Assembly (NCBI RefSeq): GCF_023499255.1
Contig: NZ_CP092183.1
Location: 7,188,501-7,252,500 of the forward strand
Reading direction: 5' to 3'
Source: Couchioplanes caeruleus
GTDB taxonomy: Bacteria > Actinomycetota > Actinomycetes > Mycobacteriales > Micromonosporaceae
Length of the DNA: 64,000 nucleotides
The notes beneath the pieces are model-generated. The model saw only the letters and a list, made by a program, of their open reading frames with translations, ran no database searches and was not told the DNA's origin. The position numbers and the translations under genes are program-made. Below are positions 17,493 through 26,900 of the stretch, piece after piece (within the stretch, counting starts at the first letter, position 1; each line of letters opens with the position of its first letter).

Positions 17493-17940
17493 CGGGGTTC
17501 TCCAGGAGCGCGTCGCACAGCTTGGCGAGCTGGCGTACCTGCGCGGGGCTCAGCCGGTCGAAGACGAGCTGCTGGACCATGCCCGCATGCCCCGGGGCCG
17601 TCTCGACGATCTTGCGGTAGCCGTCGTCGGTCAGCACGGCGATCTGGACCCGGCCGTCCTCGGGGTCGCGCTCGCGGCGTACCCAGCCCTGGGATTCGAG
17701 GCGGGCCACCACGTGGGAGAGGCGGGACAGGGACGCGCTGGCCTTCTTCGCGAGGCGGCTCATCGGCAGGCGCCGGTCCGGACGCTCGGAGAGGGTCGCG
17801 AGGACGAGATATCCCATGTGGGTGACGCCCGCGTCCCGCTGCAGCTGGCCCTCCAGCCCGGCCGGCAGCTTGACGAGGACCTCGACGAAGCGGCGCCAGG
17901 TCTGCTGCTGTTCCTCCGTCAACCACCTCGGCTCGTCCAT
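17479..17940 (-). CDS. MarR-family transcriptional regulator
   Basis: 153 residues from the ATG at 17940 (MDEPRWLTEEQQQ). A longer GTG/ATG-started form to 18006 is possible, but its extra residues do not resemble the family. The winged helix shows GVTHMGYLVLATLSE, then MSRLAKKASASLSRLSHVVARLE as the recognition helix region and RDPEDGRVQIAVLTDDGY as the wing. Family members are dimeric repressors released by phenolic or other small ligands. No target gene is obvious; the neighbours are the TPM gene and a cupin gene. Confidence 0.85.
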   Translation of the reverse strand: MDEPRWLTEEQQQTWRRFVEVLVKLPAGLEGQLQRDAGVTHMGYLVLATLSERPDRRLPMSRLAKKASASLSRLSHVVARLESQGWVRRERDPEDGRVQIAVLTDDGYRKIVETAPGHAGMVQQLVFDRLSPAQVRQLAKLCDALLENPADQP

Positions 17941-18284
17941 GGCCTGCAGGTTAATGACCTGTCCGGGACCGCTCAGCGCCCGGGTGGGCGACCGCGCGTG
18001 AGCCACCGCCGCTGACGAGGGTTCCTAACCCGACGGCGGCATGGTGTAGCGGTGAGTACGGAGGCGTCCGTCCGATTCGGAATGCCGGTGCGGCGACGAG
18101 AGGGGCGGCGACCTGCACGAACGCACGCCCCCTTCGGGTAACGGGAGCCGAACGATCGGGCACGTCGATCGACTTCCTTGAAGCCTCAAGAGTATTGTTC
18201 CGCTCGAACTTTCCACCCCCGGCGCGGCGTCGGGACCGGCTGGCTGGGGGGCCTCGGCCGGTCCCGGCGCTGTGCCGTCCCGGA
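17941..18284. other. Intergenic, no gene seen
   Basis: This 344-base stretch between the MarR start and the cupin terminator holds no frame with family-like sequence. It includes a less GC-rich patch near 18175-18215 that may be the MarR promoter region. Nothing else is recognised. Confidence 0.5.
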
Positions 18285-18341
18285 AAGAAGAAGCCCCCGC
18301 TCTGCGCCGTCCAGGGCGGAGCACCCGGACGGCACAGACGG
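18285..18341 (-). terminator. Intrinsic terminator of the cupin gene
   Basis: Arms 18297-18312 and 18327-18341 pair with one bulge and one G-U pair around a 14-base loop. On the minus strand they are followed by GGGCTTCTTCTTTCC, a pyrimidine-rich tail. The hairpin lies about 20 bases after the cupin stop codon. Confidence 0.7.
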
Positions 18342-18362
18342 CGGGTCGTGGAGCGCCGACGC

Positions 18363-18752
18363 TCAGGACTGCGGCGGCTCGTCCTTGCCGGCCTCTTCGA
18401 GCTTGTCGGCCTGTTCCTTGGTCTTGTGCACCGCGCCCTCGGCGTGCTCCGGCGGTCCGTAGACCGTGTACAGCACCAGCGGGTTCGGGCCCTCGTTGAC
18501 GAAGTTGTGCTTGTGGCCGGCCGGCACCACGACCAGGTCGCCCTGGTTCACCTTGCGGGTCTGGCCGCTGACCTTGGCCTCGCCGGTGCCGCTCACGAAC
18601 GTCAGGATCTGGTCCACCTCGTGGACCTCCTCGCCGATCTCGCCGCCCGGCGGGATCGTCATGATCACAAGCTGGGTGTGTTTGCCCGTCCACAGCACCC
18701 GGCGGAAGTCCGGGCTCTTCTCGGCAATCGTCGCGATCGTGTAGTGCTCCAT
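18363..18752 (-). CDS. Cupin-domain protein
   Basis: A 129-residue single-domain cupin. Motif 1 is PPGGEIGEEVHEVDQILTF, retaining Glu/His metal ligands, and motif 2 is PAGHKHNFVNEG with a further His. The last 25 residues are charged and look disordered. Small cupins of this kind bind a metal or small ligand; many are dioxygenase-like or isomerase-like, so the reaction cannot be assigned. It is a monocistronic unit with a clear terminator and is probably cytoplasmic. Confidence 0.8.
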   Translation of the reverse strand: MEHYTIATIAEKSPDFRRVLWTGKHTQLVIMTIPPGGEIGEEVHEVDQILTFVSGTGEAKVSGQTRKVNQGDLVVVPAGHKHNFVNEGPNPLVLYTVYGPPEHAEGAVHKTKEQADKLEEAGKDEPPQS

Positions 18753-18813
18753 GCTGCCCCGTTACCCCGGCCGGGCGTCCGGCAATCGCACCGGACGGGC
18801 CGGGGCATAACGG

Positions 18814-20577
18814 TCAGGACGGGCGAAGGCGCTGCGTCGGTGGCCCGAGCGCCGCGACCGGCTCCGGCCGTCCGATCAGGTAGCCCTGCACGTAGTCGAC
18901 GCCGAACTCGCGCAACATCCGCAGCGTCGGCTCGTCCTGGACGAACTCGGCCACCGTGTGGATGCCGTACGCCTGGCAGACCTGCACCAGCGCCCGCACC
19001 AGCACCTGGTCCTCCGGGCTGTGCACGAGGTTGCGGACGTACTCGCCGTCGATCTTGACGAGGTCGATGGGGAACAGCCGCAGGTAGCGGAACGACGCGT
19101 ACCCGGAGCCGAAGTCGTCGAGCGCCAGCTGGCAGCCCAGGTCGCGGATGCGGTCGGCGAAGTGGCGGGCCTCGCTGAGGTTGCCGATCAGCGCCGTCTC
19201 GGTGATCTCGAAGGTGAGCTGCTCGGGGTTCACGCCGTACCGGTCGATCAGGGCCTCGACCTCGCCGGTCAGGCGCGGGTCGCCGACCGTACGCCCGGAG
19301 AGGTTGATCTGGAAGAAGTGGCCCGGCAGCGAGGCCGCGACCTCCATCGCCCGCTCGACCACCCACAGGTCGATGTCGTAGACGGCGTCGAGCCGCTCGG
19401 CGGTGTCCAGCACCTGGATCGGCGACTGCGGGCCGCCGGTCCCGTCGAGCACCCGCAGCAGCACCTCGTGGCGCAGCACCAGGTTGGTCTGCAGTTCCAG
19501 GATGGGCTGCGCGAACAGCGTGAACCGGTCGGTGCCGAGCGCGTCGGCCACCCGGTTGCGGTAGGTGCCCTGCCGGGCCCGCGCCGGCACCGGGTCGGCG
19601 ACCAGGGTCACCGGGCGGTCCGCCTCGCGGGCCTGGCGCCAGGCCTGCTCGGCGTCGATCAGCAGGTCGTGGCTGCCGGCCTCGCCGTCCGGCCGGAAGC
19701 GGACGAGCCCGGCCCACGCGCGGGCATGCACCCATGCGTCGGGCAGCACGAACGGCTGCGTTCGCAGCGCTTCGACGAACAGGTCGGCCTGCCGCCGGGC
19801 CATGACCCAGGAGGCGCCGGGCAGGAGCACGGCGATCTCGTGCGGGCCGGCACGGCCCAGGAGGTCGTCCGGCCTGACGATCCCTTCGAGTACGCGCGCA
19901 GCACGGTGCAACAAATCAGCGTTCCGGTCGAAGCGCTCGCCGTCCTCCCGGTCCGGTTCCACCCGGACCACCAGGAGCGCTCCCCCGCCACGGCGCTGGG
20001 CGCGGTCGATCTCGTCGGCGAACCGGGCCCTGGTGAGCAGGCCGGTCGCCGGGTCGGGCTCGATCACCGAGGCCCGCACGGTCTCGCCGCGGCGGGTGAG
20101 CCGGGCGACCTCGCGGCGGGCGCGCTCGCGGGCCGACACGTCGCGCAGGGCTCCGCGGATGCCGTTGACGGCGCCGTCGTCTCCGGCGATCGGTTCGAGC
20201 TTGCAGTCGACGTCGAACCAGCCGCCGTCCGCGCGCATCAGCCGTACGGTGGTGCGCACCGGCTCGCGGGCCGTCCAGGCGCGGGTGATCGAGCCGAGCG
20301 CCTTGGCGTGGTCGTCGCGGTGCACGTGGCGGGCGAGGATCTGCCGGCTGACCTCAGTGTCCCGGGGCGGCCTGCCGAGCAGCGAGGCGAGCCCGTCGGA
20401 CCAGACGATCCGGTCGCCGTCGGCCAGGTACGTGAACCAGGCCTCGTCCTCGACGGGGGTGCGCGACTCGGGCAGCCGAGGCTGCTGGGGCCCGGCGTTG
20501 GGGCTCAGCCGGGGACGCCGGGAGAGCCGGTCGCGGAGGGCGCGCGGGCGGGGAAAACGCTCATCGGGTGCCGTCAT
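18814..20577 (-). CDS. PAS - degenerate GGDEF - EAL protein (probable c-di-GMP phosphodiesterase)
   Basis: 587 residues. A PAS/PAC sensor covers about residues 45-155 (HVHRDDHAKAL, then GGWFDVDCKLEPI). A GGDEF-like domain follows at about 175-320, but its active-site loop reads RAGPHEI instead of GGDEF, so cyclase activity is unlikely. The EAL domain (about 340-580) keeps the essential residues: EVLLR in place of EALLR, the Glu in FEITETA, the metal pair in LALDDFGSG, the Lys in DLVKIDG, and the Glu in TVAEFV. I infer a cytoplasmic c-di-GMP phosphodiesterase controlled by the PAS and GGDEF-like domains. It has no membrane segments. A second GGDEF-EAL protein is encoded at 51183. Confidence 0.88.
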   Translation of the reverse strand: MTAPDERFPRPRALRDRLSRRPRLSPNAGPQQPRLPESRTPVEDEAWFTYLADGDRIVWSDGLASLLGRPPRDTEVSRQILARHVHRDDHAKALGSITRAWTAREPVRTTVRLMRADGGWFDVDCKLEPIAGDDGAVNGIRGALRDVSARERARREVARLTRRGETVRASVIEPDPATGLLTRARFADEIDRAQRRGGGALLVVRVEPDREDGERFDRNADLLHRAARVLEGIVRPDDLLGRAGPHEIAVLLPGASWVMARRQADLFVEALRTQPFVLPDAWVHARAWAGLVRFRPDGEAGSHDLLIDAEQAWRQAREADRPVTLVADPVPARARQGTYRNRVADALGTDRFTLFAQPILELQTNLVLRHEVLLRVLDGTGGPQSPIQVLDTAERLDAVYDIDLWVVERAMEVAASLPGHFFQINLSGRTVGDPRLTGEVEALIDRYGVNPEQLTFEITETALIGNLSEARHFADRIRDLGCQLALDDFGSGYASFRYLRLFPIDLVKIDGEYVRNLVHSPEDQVLVRALVQVCQAYGIHTVAEFVQDEPTLRMLREFGVDYVQGYLIGRPEPVAALGPPTQRLRPS

Positions 20578-20958
20578 GCGCCGCCCCCACCTCCCCTCAA
20601 CGAGTGAACCGATACCCCTGACCTACTACAACCCGTCACCGCCCCCGGTAACAGGGGGCAGCCGCGACAATGTTTTCGCACCTCGCCGGGCAGATCGGCG
20701 AACAGGCAGTTCTAGCCCGATCAGAGAGTGAATCTAGCCGATCGGTTGACGCCCGGACCGCGCCGTTGCGTGGCCGGGTACCGCGAGCTTCCATGACGGA
20801 CAGTTACGTTGAGTGCCGACTGTGGAACCATGTGCGACTCCTACCCGTCGGGCTCGATCAATATGCACGCTGAGCGCTCGCGGCGGTGCTCCCCGTAACG
20901 AGATCACGAGGCGGTGGATATGGTGGCCGTTCGGACACGTGAGCGAGGACGACGACGC
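20578..20958. other. Intergenic, no gene seen
   Basis: This gap separates the divergent EAL-protein and Mrr-like genes. A small inverted repeat (GCCCCC with GGGGGC, near 20641-20660) is visible. No family-like coding frame is present. Confidence 0.45.
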
Positions 20959-22542
20959 ATGGGCATCATTCGGGACATGCAGCGCACGCACGCGACGCAG
21001 GCGGCTGCCGAGCAACGGGCACGGACGGCGGCCACCCAGCAGCGGCAGCTGATCCGGCGCAACGCCGACCTGGCGATCGCGGCGGCGCAACAGGCCGCCG
21101 CCGACGCGGAACGGCAGCGCGAGCACCGCCGGCTGTACGCGGAGGCGCGGACCGCCGACGCCGCGGCCGCCAACGCCGACCTGCGCGCGCGGCTGACGGA
21201 CCTCGACTCGCTGCTGCTGTCCACGCTGGACGTCGACGACCACATCGACCTGGACCGGTTCAAGAAGCCGATCGAGGTGCCGCCGTTCGACCCGGGACCC
21301 CTGGGCCGCCCGGCGCCCGAGCCGTCGTGGCAGAGCTACGCCCCGCAGGAGCCCCGCGGCGTCGGCAAGATCCTGGGCGGGGAACGGCTGCACCAGCAGC
21401 AGATGGCGCAGGCGGAACGCGCGTTCGCGCAGGCCAAGGCGCAGTGGGCGGAACGCGAGGCGGCTCGTACGCGTCAACTGGCCGCCCGTCGCCGGCAGTA
21501 CGAGGAGAACCGCCGTCGCTACGAGGCGAAGCTGCTCGCGTACAACGCGGAGGTGGACCGGTTCGCGGCGGCCGTGGCGAACGCCGATCCCGCCGCGGTG
21601 GTCGAGTACTTCGCGATGGTGCTCGGCAACTCCGTGTACCCGGACGACTTCCCTCAGCACTTCCGGCTCGCGTACCTGCCGAAGAAGCGACACCTGCTCG
21701 TCGAGTACCACCTCCCGCCGGTCGAGGTCATCCCGGTCGTCAAGGAGTACCGCTACGACCGGGTCCGCGACGACCTGATGGCCGTACCGCGCGACGAGGC
21801 CGAGATCCGGCGCCGCTACACCGAGATCATCTCGATGGTCGCGCTGCGTACGGTGCACGAGATCATCGAGGCGGACCGGGGCGGCCTGGTGGCGGAGGTG
21901 CTGTTCAACGGCATCGTGGACACCATCGACCGCCGTACCGGCCGCTTCGTGCGGCCGTGCCTGGTGTCGCTGCGCACGGACCGGGACACGTTCGCCGCGA
22001 TCAAGCTGCGCCGGGTCGACCCGGTGGCCTGCCTCAAGCACCTGCACGCCGGCCTGTCGCCGAGCCCGGCGGAGCTGGAAGGCGTGACCCCCACCGTCGA
22101 CCTGGACCGGGACGCCATCGACTCGACCCAGGAGTTCAACGTCCTCCGCGACATCGACGAGCGCCCGAACCTCGCGACGATGGAACCGGCGGAGTGGGAG
22201 CAGACCATCGCCGACCTGTTCGGCACCATGGGCCTCGCGATGGGCGCCGCGACGGACGGCCGCTGGGAGGCCACCGACCCGCGCCCGCTGTTCGGCGGCC
22301 CGGTGGTGGTGCACGCCGTCCGCGGCCGCCCGGTCGACGCGACGACGACCCGCGCGCTCGCCGAGGCGGTCGCCGCGGCGGGCGCGACCAAGGGCATCCT
22401 GGTCGCCCTGGACGGCTACGAGGCGGACGCACAGGACACGGGGACGGGCCGGCCGCTGGAGCTGCTCGACGGGCCGGCGCTGCTCAACCTCCTCGCCGAG
22501 CACCTGGGCATCAAGGCGAGGATCGAATCCGACGGCGCCTGA
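20959..22542 (+). CDS. Mrr-like restriction endonuclease homologue with degenerate active site
   Basis: 527 residues from the ATG at 20959 (MGIIRDMQRTHATQ); a GTG at 20914 is an alternative. The N-terminal 190 residues are charged and helical, likely coiled coil. The middle carries a conserved EYHLPPVEVIP-type domain. The last 110 residues match the actinobacterial Mrr-like domain, including DPRPLFGG, ATKGILVALDGY and GRPLELLDGPALLNLLAEH. Family members have an Asp before DPRP and QAKR after FGG. Here the first is replaced within TDGRWEATD and the second is HAVR. The PD-(D/E)xK metal site is therefore probably lost, suggesting binding without cleavage. The comparison with family members is from memory. 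Confidence 0.7.
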   Translation: MGIIRDMQRTHATQAAAEQRARTAATQQRQLIRRNADLAIAAAQQAAADAERQREHRRLYAEARTADAAAANADLRARLTDLDSLLLSTLDVDDHIDLDRFKKPIEVPPFDPGPLGRPAPEPSWQSYAPQEPRGVGKILGGERLHQQQMAQAERAFAQAKAQWAEREAARTRQLAARRRQYEENRRRYEAKLLAYNAEVDRFAAAVANADPAAVVEYFAMVLGNSVYPDDFPQHFRLAYLPKKRHLLVEYHLPPVEVIPVVKEYRYDRVRDDLMAVPRDEAEIRRRYTEIISMVALRTVHEIIEADRGGLVAEVLFNGIVDTIDRRTGRFVRPCLVSLRTDRDTFAAIKLRRVDPVACLKHLHAGLSPSPAELEGVTPTVDLDRDAIDSTQEFNVLRDIDERPNLATMEPAEWEQTIADLFGTMGLAMGAATDGRWEATDPRPLFGGPVVVHAVRGRPVDATTTRALAEAVAAAGATKGILVALDGYEADAQDTGTGRPLELLDGPALLNLLAEHLGIKARIESDGA

Positions 22543-22548
22543 GCGGCG

Positions 22549-22923
22549 TCAGAGGGCGTGCCCGGTCGTCGCGTCGACGTGGCCGGGCACCTCCTCGTGC
22601 CGGTCCCCCACGGTCGGTGTGCCGCTCGGCTCGAACATCAGGATCGCCGCGCCGCCGTCGGAGGACGGCTTGTGCTCGGTGCCGCGCGGCACGGTGAACA
22701 CGTCGCCCTTGGCCAGCACCACCTCCCGGTCGCGCAGCGCGATGCGCAGCTCACCGTCGAGGACCAGGAAGAACTCGTCGGTGTGGTCGTGGGTGTGCCA
22801 GACGTGCTCGCCGTGCACCTTGGCGATGCGCACGTCGTAGTCGTTGACGCTGGTCACGATGCGCGGGCTCCACAGCTCATCGAAGGAGGCGAGGGCGGCG
22901 GTCAGGGAGATCGGTTCGCTCAT
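22549..22923 (-). CDS. Cupin-domain protein
   Basis: 124 residues from the ATG at 22923; an adjacent upstream GTG would add one residue. Cupin motif 1 is HTHDHTDEFFLVLDG with His-His-Glu metal ligands, and motif 2 is PRGTEHKPSSDG. The fold suits a small metal-binding enzyme or binding protein; the reaction is unknown. It is divergent from a GlxA-type regulator with 52 bases between starts, so it may be that regulator's target. It converges with the Mrr-like gene. Confidence 0.82.
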   Translation of the reverse strand: MSEPISLTAALASFDELWSPRIVTSVNDYDVRIAKVHGEHVWHTHDHTDEFFLVLDGELRIALRDREVVLAKGDVFTVPRGTEHKPSSDGGAAILMFEPSGTPTVGDRHEEVPGHVDATTGHAL

Positions 22924-22975
22924 CACTCGATCCTCAGCCCTTCCCCGCGTACGCCGGAACTGCTAGGAATCGCAC

Positions 22976-23938
22976 GTGCCGAAAGAATCCTCGCATCGAG
23001 TCGTCGTGGTGGTGGACGAGAACTCCAACCCGTTCGAGCTCGGCTGCGCCATGGAGATCTTCGGGCTCCGCCGCCCCGAGCTCGGGCGCGACCTGTACGA
23101 CTTCCGGCTGTGCGCCGCGGCACCGGCCACCCGCATGCGCGACGGCTTCTTCACCCTGACCGGCGTCGCGCCGCTCGATGCCGTCGACGAGGCCGACACG
23201 GTGATCGTGCCCAACCGGCCCGACACGCAGACACCCCGGCATCCGGCGGTGCTGGCCGCGATCCGGCGCGCGCACGAGCGCGGAGCCCGGCTCCTGGGCT
23301 TCTGCAGCGGCGCCTTCACCCTGGCCGAGGCCGGTGTGCTCGACGGCCGCCGCGCCACCGCGCACTGGCAGTGGGCCGACGCCTTCCGGGCCCGGTTCCC
23401 GAAGGTGACGCTGGAGAGCGACGTCCTGTTCGTCGACGACGGCGACATCCTGACGGCGGCCGGCAGCGCGGCGGCCCTCGACCTCGGCCTGCACGTGGTC
23501 CGCCGCGACCACGGCGCCGAAGTGGCCAACGCGGTCGGCCGGCGGCTCGTCTTCGCCGGGCACCGCGACGGCGGCCAGCGGCAGTTCGTCGAACGACCCG
23601 TCCCGCCCATCCCCGACGACTCGCTGGCGCCGCTGCTGGCCTGGGCCCAGGAACACCTCGACCGGCCCCTGACCATCGCGGACCTGGCCACCCGCGCCGC
23701 CGTCAGCCAGGCCACCCTGCACCGCCGCTTCCGCGCCGAGCTGGGCACCACTCCCCTGGCCTGGCTGACCGGCGAACGCGTGGCCCTCGCCTGCCGCCTC
23801 ATCGAGCGCGGCGAGACCCGCCCCGACGTGGTGGCCCGCCGCGCCGGCCTCGGCACGGGAACGAACCTGCGCACGCTCATGCGCCGGCAGACGGGCCTGA
23901 CCCCGACGGAATACCGCCGGCGCTTCGGTCCCCGCTGA
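22976..23938 (+). CDS. GlxA-family transcriptional regulator (DJ-1/PfpI-like domain plus AraC HTH)
   Basis: 320 residues. Residues 8-185 form a DJ-1/PfpI-like amidotransferase fold with the nucleophile-elbow sequence GFCSGAFTLAEAGVL. The C-terminal 100 residues form an AraC-type double HTH (TIADLATRAAVSQATLHRRF, then GLGTGTNLRTLMRR). Regulators of this family control catabolism of amines, betaines or similar compounds. The GTG start lies 5 bases after TAGGAAT, so the message may be leaderless. The divergent cupin gene is the most likely local target. Confidence 0.88.
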   Translation: MPKESSHRVVVVVDENSNPFELGCAMEIFGLRRPELGRDLYDFRLCAAAPATRMRDGFFTLTGVAPLDAVDEADTVIVPNRPDTQTPRHPAVLAAIRRAHERGARLLGFCSGAFTLAEAGVLDGRRATAHWQWADAFRARFPKVTLESDVLFVDDGDILTAAGSAAALDLGLHVVRRDHGAEVANAVGRRLVFAGHRDGGQRQFVERPVPPIPDDSLAPLLAWAQEHLDRPLTIADLATRAAVSQATLHRRFRAELGTTPLAWLTGERVALACRLIERGETRPDVVARRAGLGTGTNLRTLMRRQTGLTPTEYRRRFGPR

Positions 23939-23955
23939 CCGGGCCGCGGAGAATC

Positions 23956-26900
23956 TCACCGCTGCGGCTGGTCGCCGGCTGGGACGGCCGGCACGGCCGG
24001 GGCGATCCCCAGCTCCTCGATGCGCTGCCACAGCGGACGCAGGGCCGCCTCCGGCTCGCGGGCGAAGATGCTGCCGCGGATGCGGACGAACACGCAGTTG
24101 CCCACCCGTTCCAGCACGGCCTGCCGGCGCATGTCGCTCTCCCACTGCTCCGGCCCGTGGTACGCGTCCCCGTCGCACTCGATGGCCAGCCGGCGGCCGT
24201 CCGGCGCGTTGAGCACGAAGTCGATGCGGTAGCCGCCGATGCGGAACTGCGGTGTCGGACGGTGGCCGCGGCCGTGCAGGCGGCGCAGCACCTCCCGTTC
24301 GAAGCCGCTCTCGCACAGCAGCTCCGCGTCAGGCTGCGGGCCGGGGGTGGTGAGGTTCAGCGCGTACGTCAGCAGCAGCCCGCGGGCGTCGTCCGGGCGC
24401 AGGGACGACGGCTGCACCGAGTGGAAGATCCACAGCTGGTCGCGGGCGCGGGACGCGGCGACGTTGACGCGGCGGTGGTACTCGCGCTTGGTGAACGCCG
24501 CGACGCGCTCATCGTTGTCGGAGACCACCGTGGACACCAGCACGACGTCGCGTTCGTCGCCCTGGAACGTGTACGCGTCACCGACCCGCAACCGCCGCGC
24601 CTGGATCTCGTCCTCGCCGATGGTCTCGCGCAGCCGCGCCAGCAGGTACGTCGCCTGCCCGCTGGTGCTGAGCAGGCTGATCACGCCCAGGGTCCGCCCG
24701 CGGTACGCCGGATCCGCCACGATCGCCGCGACCCGGTCCACCAGCGCGTCCGCCTCGGCCACGTTGACGTCCCCGTACGCGGCGAGGTGCTGGCGTACCC
24801 CCTCGGGCACGAAGACCGCGCGCACCGGCGCGAAGGCCGGGCGGTCGGCGCGCAACGGCTGGATCTTGCCGTCGTAGTAGTGGCGGGACGAGAACTCGAT
24901 GATCTGCGGCACGCAGCGGAAGTGCTCGGTGAGCAGGATGCGCTCCGGCGAGCGCCGCACCGCGTGGTCGTACAGCGACGACTCGGGGTCGAAGTGTTCC
25001 GCGGACGGCACGTCGCCGAGGTGGTTGTGGATGAGCCCGGTGACCGGCCCCACGAAGCCCAGCTGTGGGCCGATCTGCTGGTCGTCGCCGACGACGACGG
25101 CCCGCTCCGCCAGCGAGAGCACCGGCAGCGCGAACAGGTCGGCCTGGGACGCCTCGTCGACGATCACCACGTCGAAGTGGGCGCCGCCGGCGAACTGCTC
25201 GATCGCCCGGTCCACCGACATGACCCAGACCGGCACGGCCTCCACCGCGGCGGCCATGGCCCGCTGGGCGTGCGCCTGCCAGGCGGCGGCGCTGCGGCCG
25301 GTGCCCTTGCCGATCTTGCGCAGCGCGGTGGTCCAGTCGGCGAGTGCGGCGCGGCGCCGGTCGTCGAGGGCCTTGGCGACCTCCAGCCACGCCGACGCGA
25401 CGACCAGGTCGCCGGTGAGCCGCCGGATCCGCTCCCGGCCCTGTTCCGCTCGGCGGCTCAGCACGGCCGGGTCGACGCTGCCGACGACCAGGTCGAACCA
25501 GGTCTGCGCCTGCCGCCACCGCCACGCCTGCAGGCACGCCGCGCCGGAGACCGCCGGCACGGCTCCCGCCTCGATCTGCGCCGCCCATTCCGGGGCCACG
25601 GCCGCCAGCCGGTCGCGCAGCTGCCCGTACCGGGTGACCTCGGGGCGCAGCGTGAGGAGCCGCTGCGTCGCGGCCAGCGCCTCGTCCCAGCCGTCGAGGG
25701 TGCGCCAGGCCGCGGCGAGCCGCGGCCAGCGGGCCAGGTGGTCGGCCACGGCCCGGTCCGCCGCGTCCAGCTCGTCGAGCTCCAGCACGACCGGGCTGTC
25801 GTCGAGCAGCGCCGAGACCTCCGTCAGCCGGGCCGCGTCGAGGTCCAGCTCCTCCTGGGGTACGAGCTGAGCCAGGCGTACGGACAGCTCGGGCCAGCGC
25901 TGCGAGTCCCAGGCCAGCGACTGTGCCGCCTCGGCGAGCAGGGTCCCCGCCCACACCTCCGGATCGCCCTCGCGCGGCGGGATGCCGAGGCGCTGGATCC
26001 ATTCCGCCCAGTGCTCGCCCAGCCGGCGTTGCTCCTGGTGGCGGCGTACCCAGGCGATCGCGAGGTCGGTGTCGTCGGCGGAGCGCAGCGGCTCGCCGTC
26101 GACCCGGACCTCCTCGGCGAGCTTCCACAGCGCCGCCTGCAGCAGCCGGTTGACACCCTTGCCGGCGGCGAACCGTTCGCGCAGCTCGGCGAGGGAGGCC
26201 AGCAGCCGCTTCGGCGCGGAGGTCAGCGCGGCGGGCGCGGCGACGCGGTGCCCGGCGAGCCGGCGGGTCAGGTCGGCCAGGGAGCGCTGCAACTCCTCGG
26301 TGGCGAGCACGTGGTCGGCCCACACCGTGGCCCAGTGCGGGTCGGCGACGAGACGTCCGAGCCGGTCGGTCCACGTACCCTCACGGCGGCGCAGCCAGGA
26401 CACCGCGTCGCGCAGGCCGTCCAGCAGCTCGGCCAGGGTTTCGGCGCCCTGTGCGCGTACGGCATCGGGGTCGACCCCGGCCGCCTCCAGGCGCGACACC
26501 CGCTCGGCGGCCGCCCACCGATCGGCCCGGTCCTGTTTGGCCTGCGCCGCGCCCGGCAGGGCGGCGAGATCCGGGAGCTGCCGCAGGGCCGCGGCGCGGT
26601 CGGCCGGGGCGAGCCGGGTGGCCAGGTCCAGCAGGTCCGCGAACTGTTCGCCGCTCAGCGGGGGCTCGTCGGCCGGCCCGACCGCGTCCGGGATCCCGCC
26701 GTGGGCCGCGGCCCGTTCCCGCAGCCAGGTGCCGACGTCGGCCGGCGAGAGGTCCACGCCGTCGACGCGGAACGTCGCGTCCTCGTTCTCCGCCACCGCG
26801 CGCAGGCCACCGAGCGCCTGCGCCAGCTCCCGCTCGGCCTCCTCGAGCTTGCGCGTGAGCCGCTGCACCCGCAGTGCCTCGGCGGAGCGGTCCAGAGTGG

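Noticed and set aside
20670..20873. 67-codon frame between the EAL and Mrr-like genes
   Set aside because: It has no ribosome-binding site, no family resemblance and atypical codon use; treated as intergenic.
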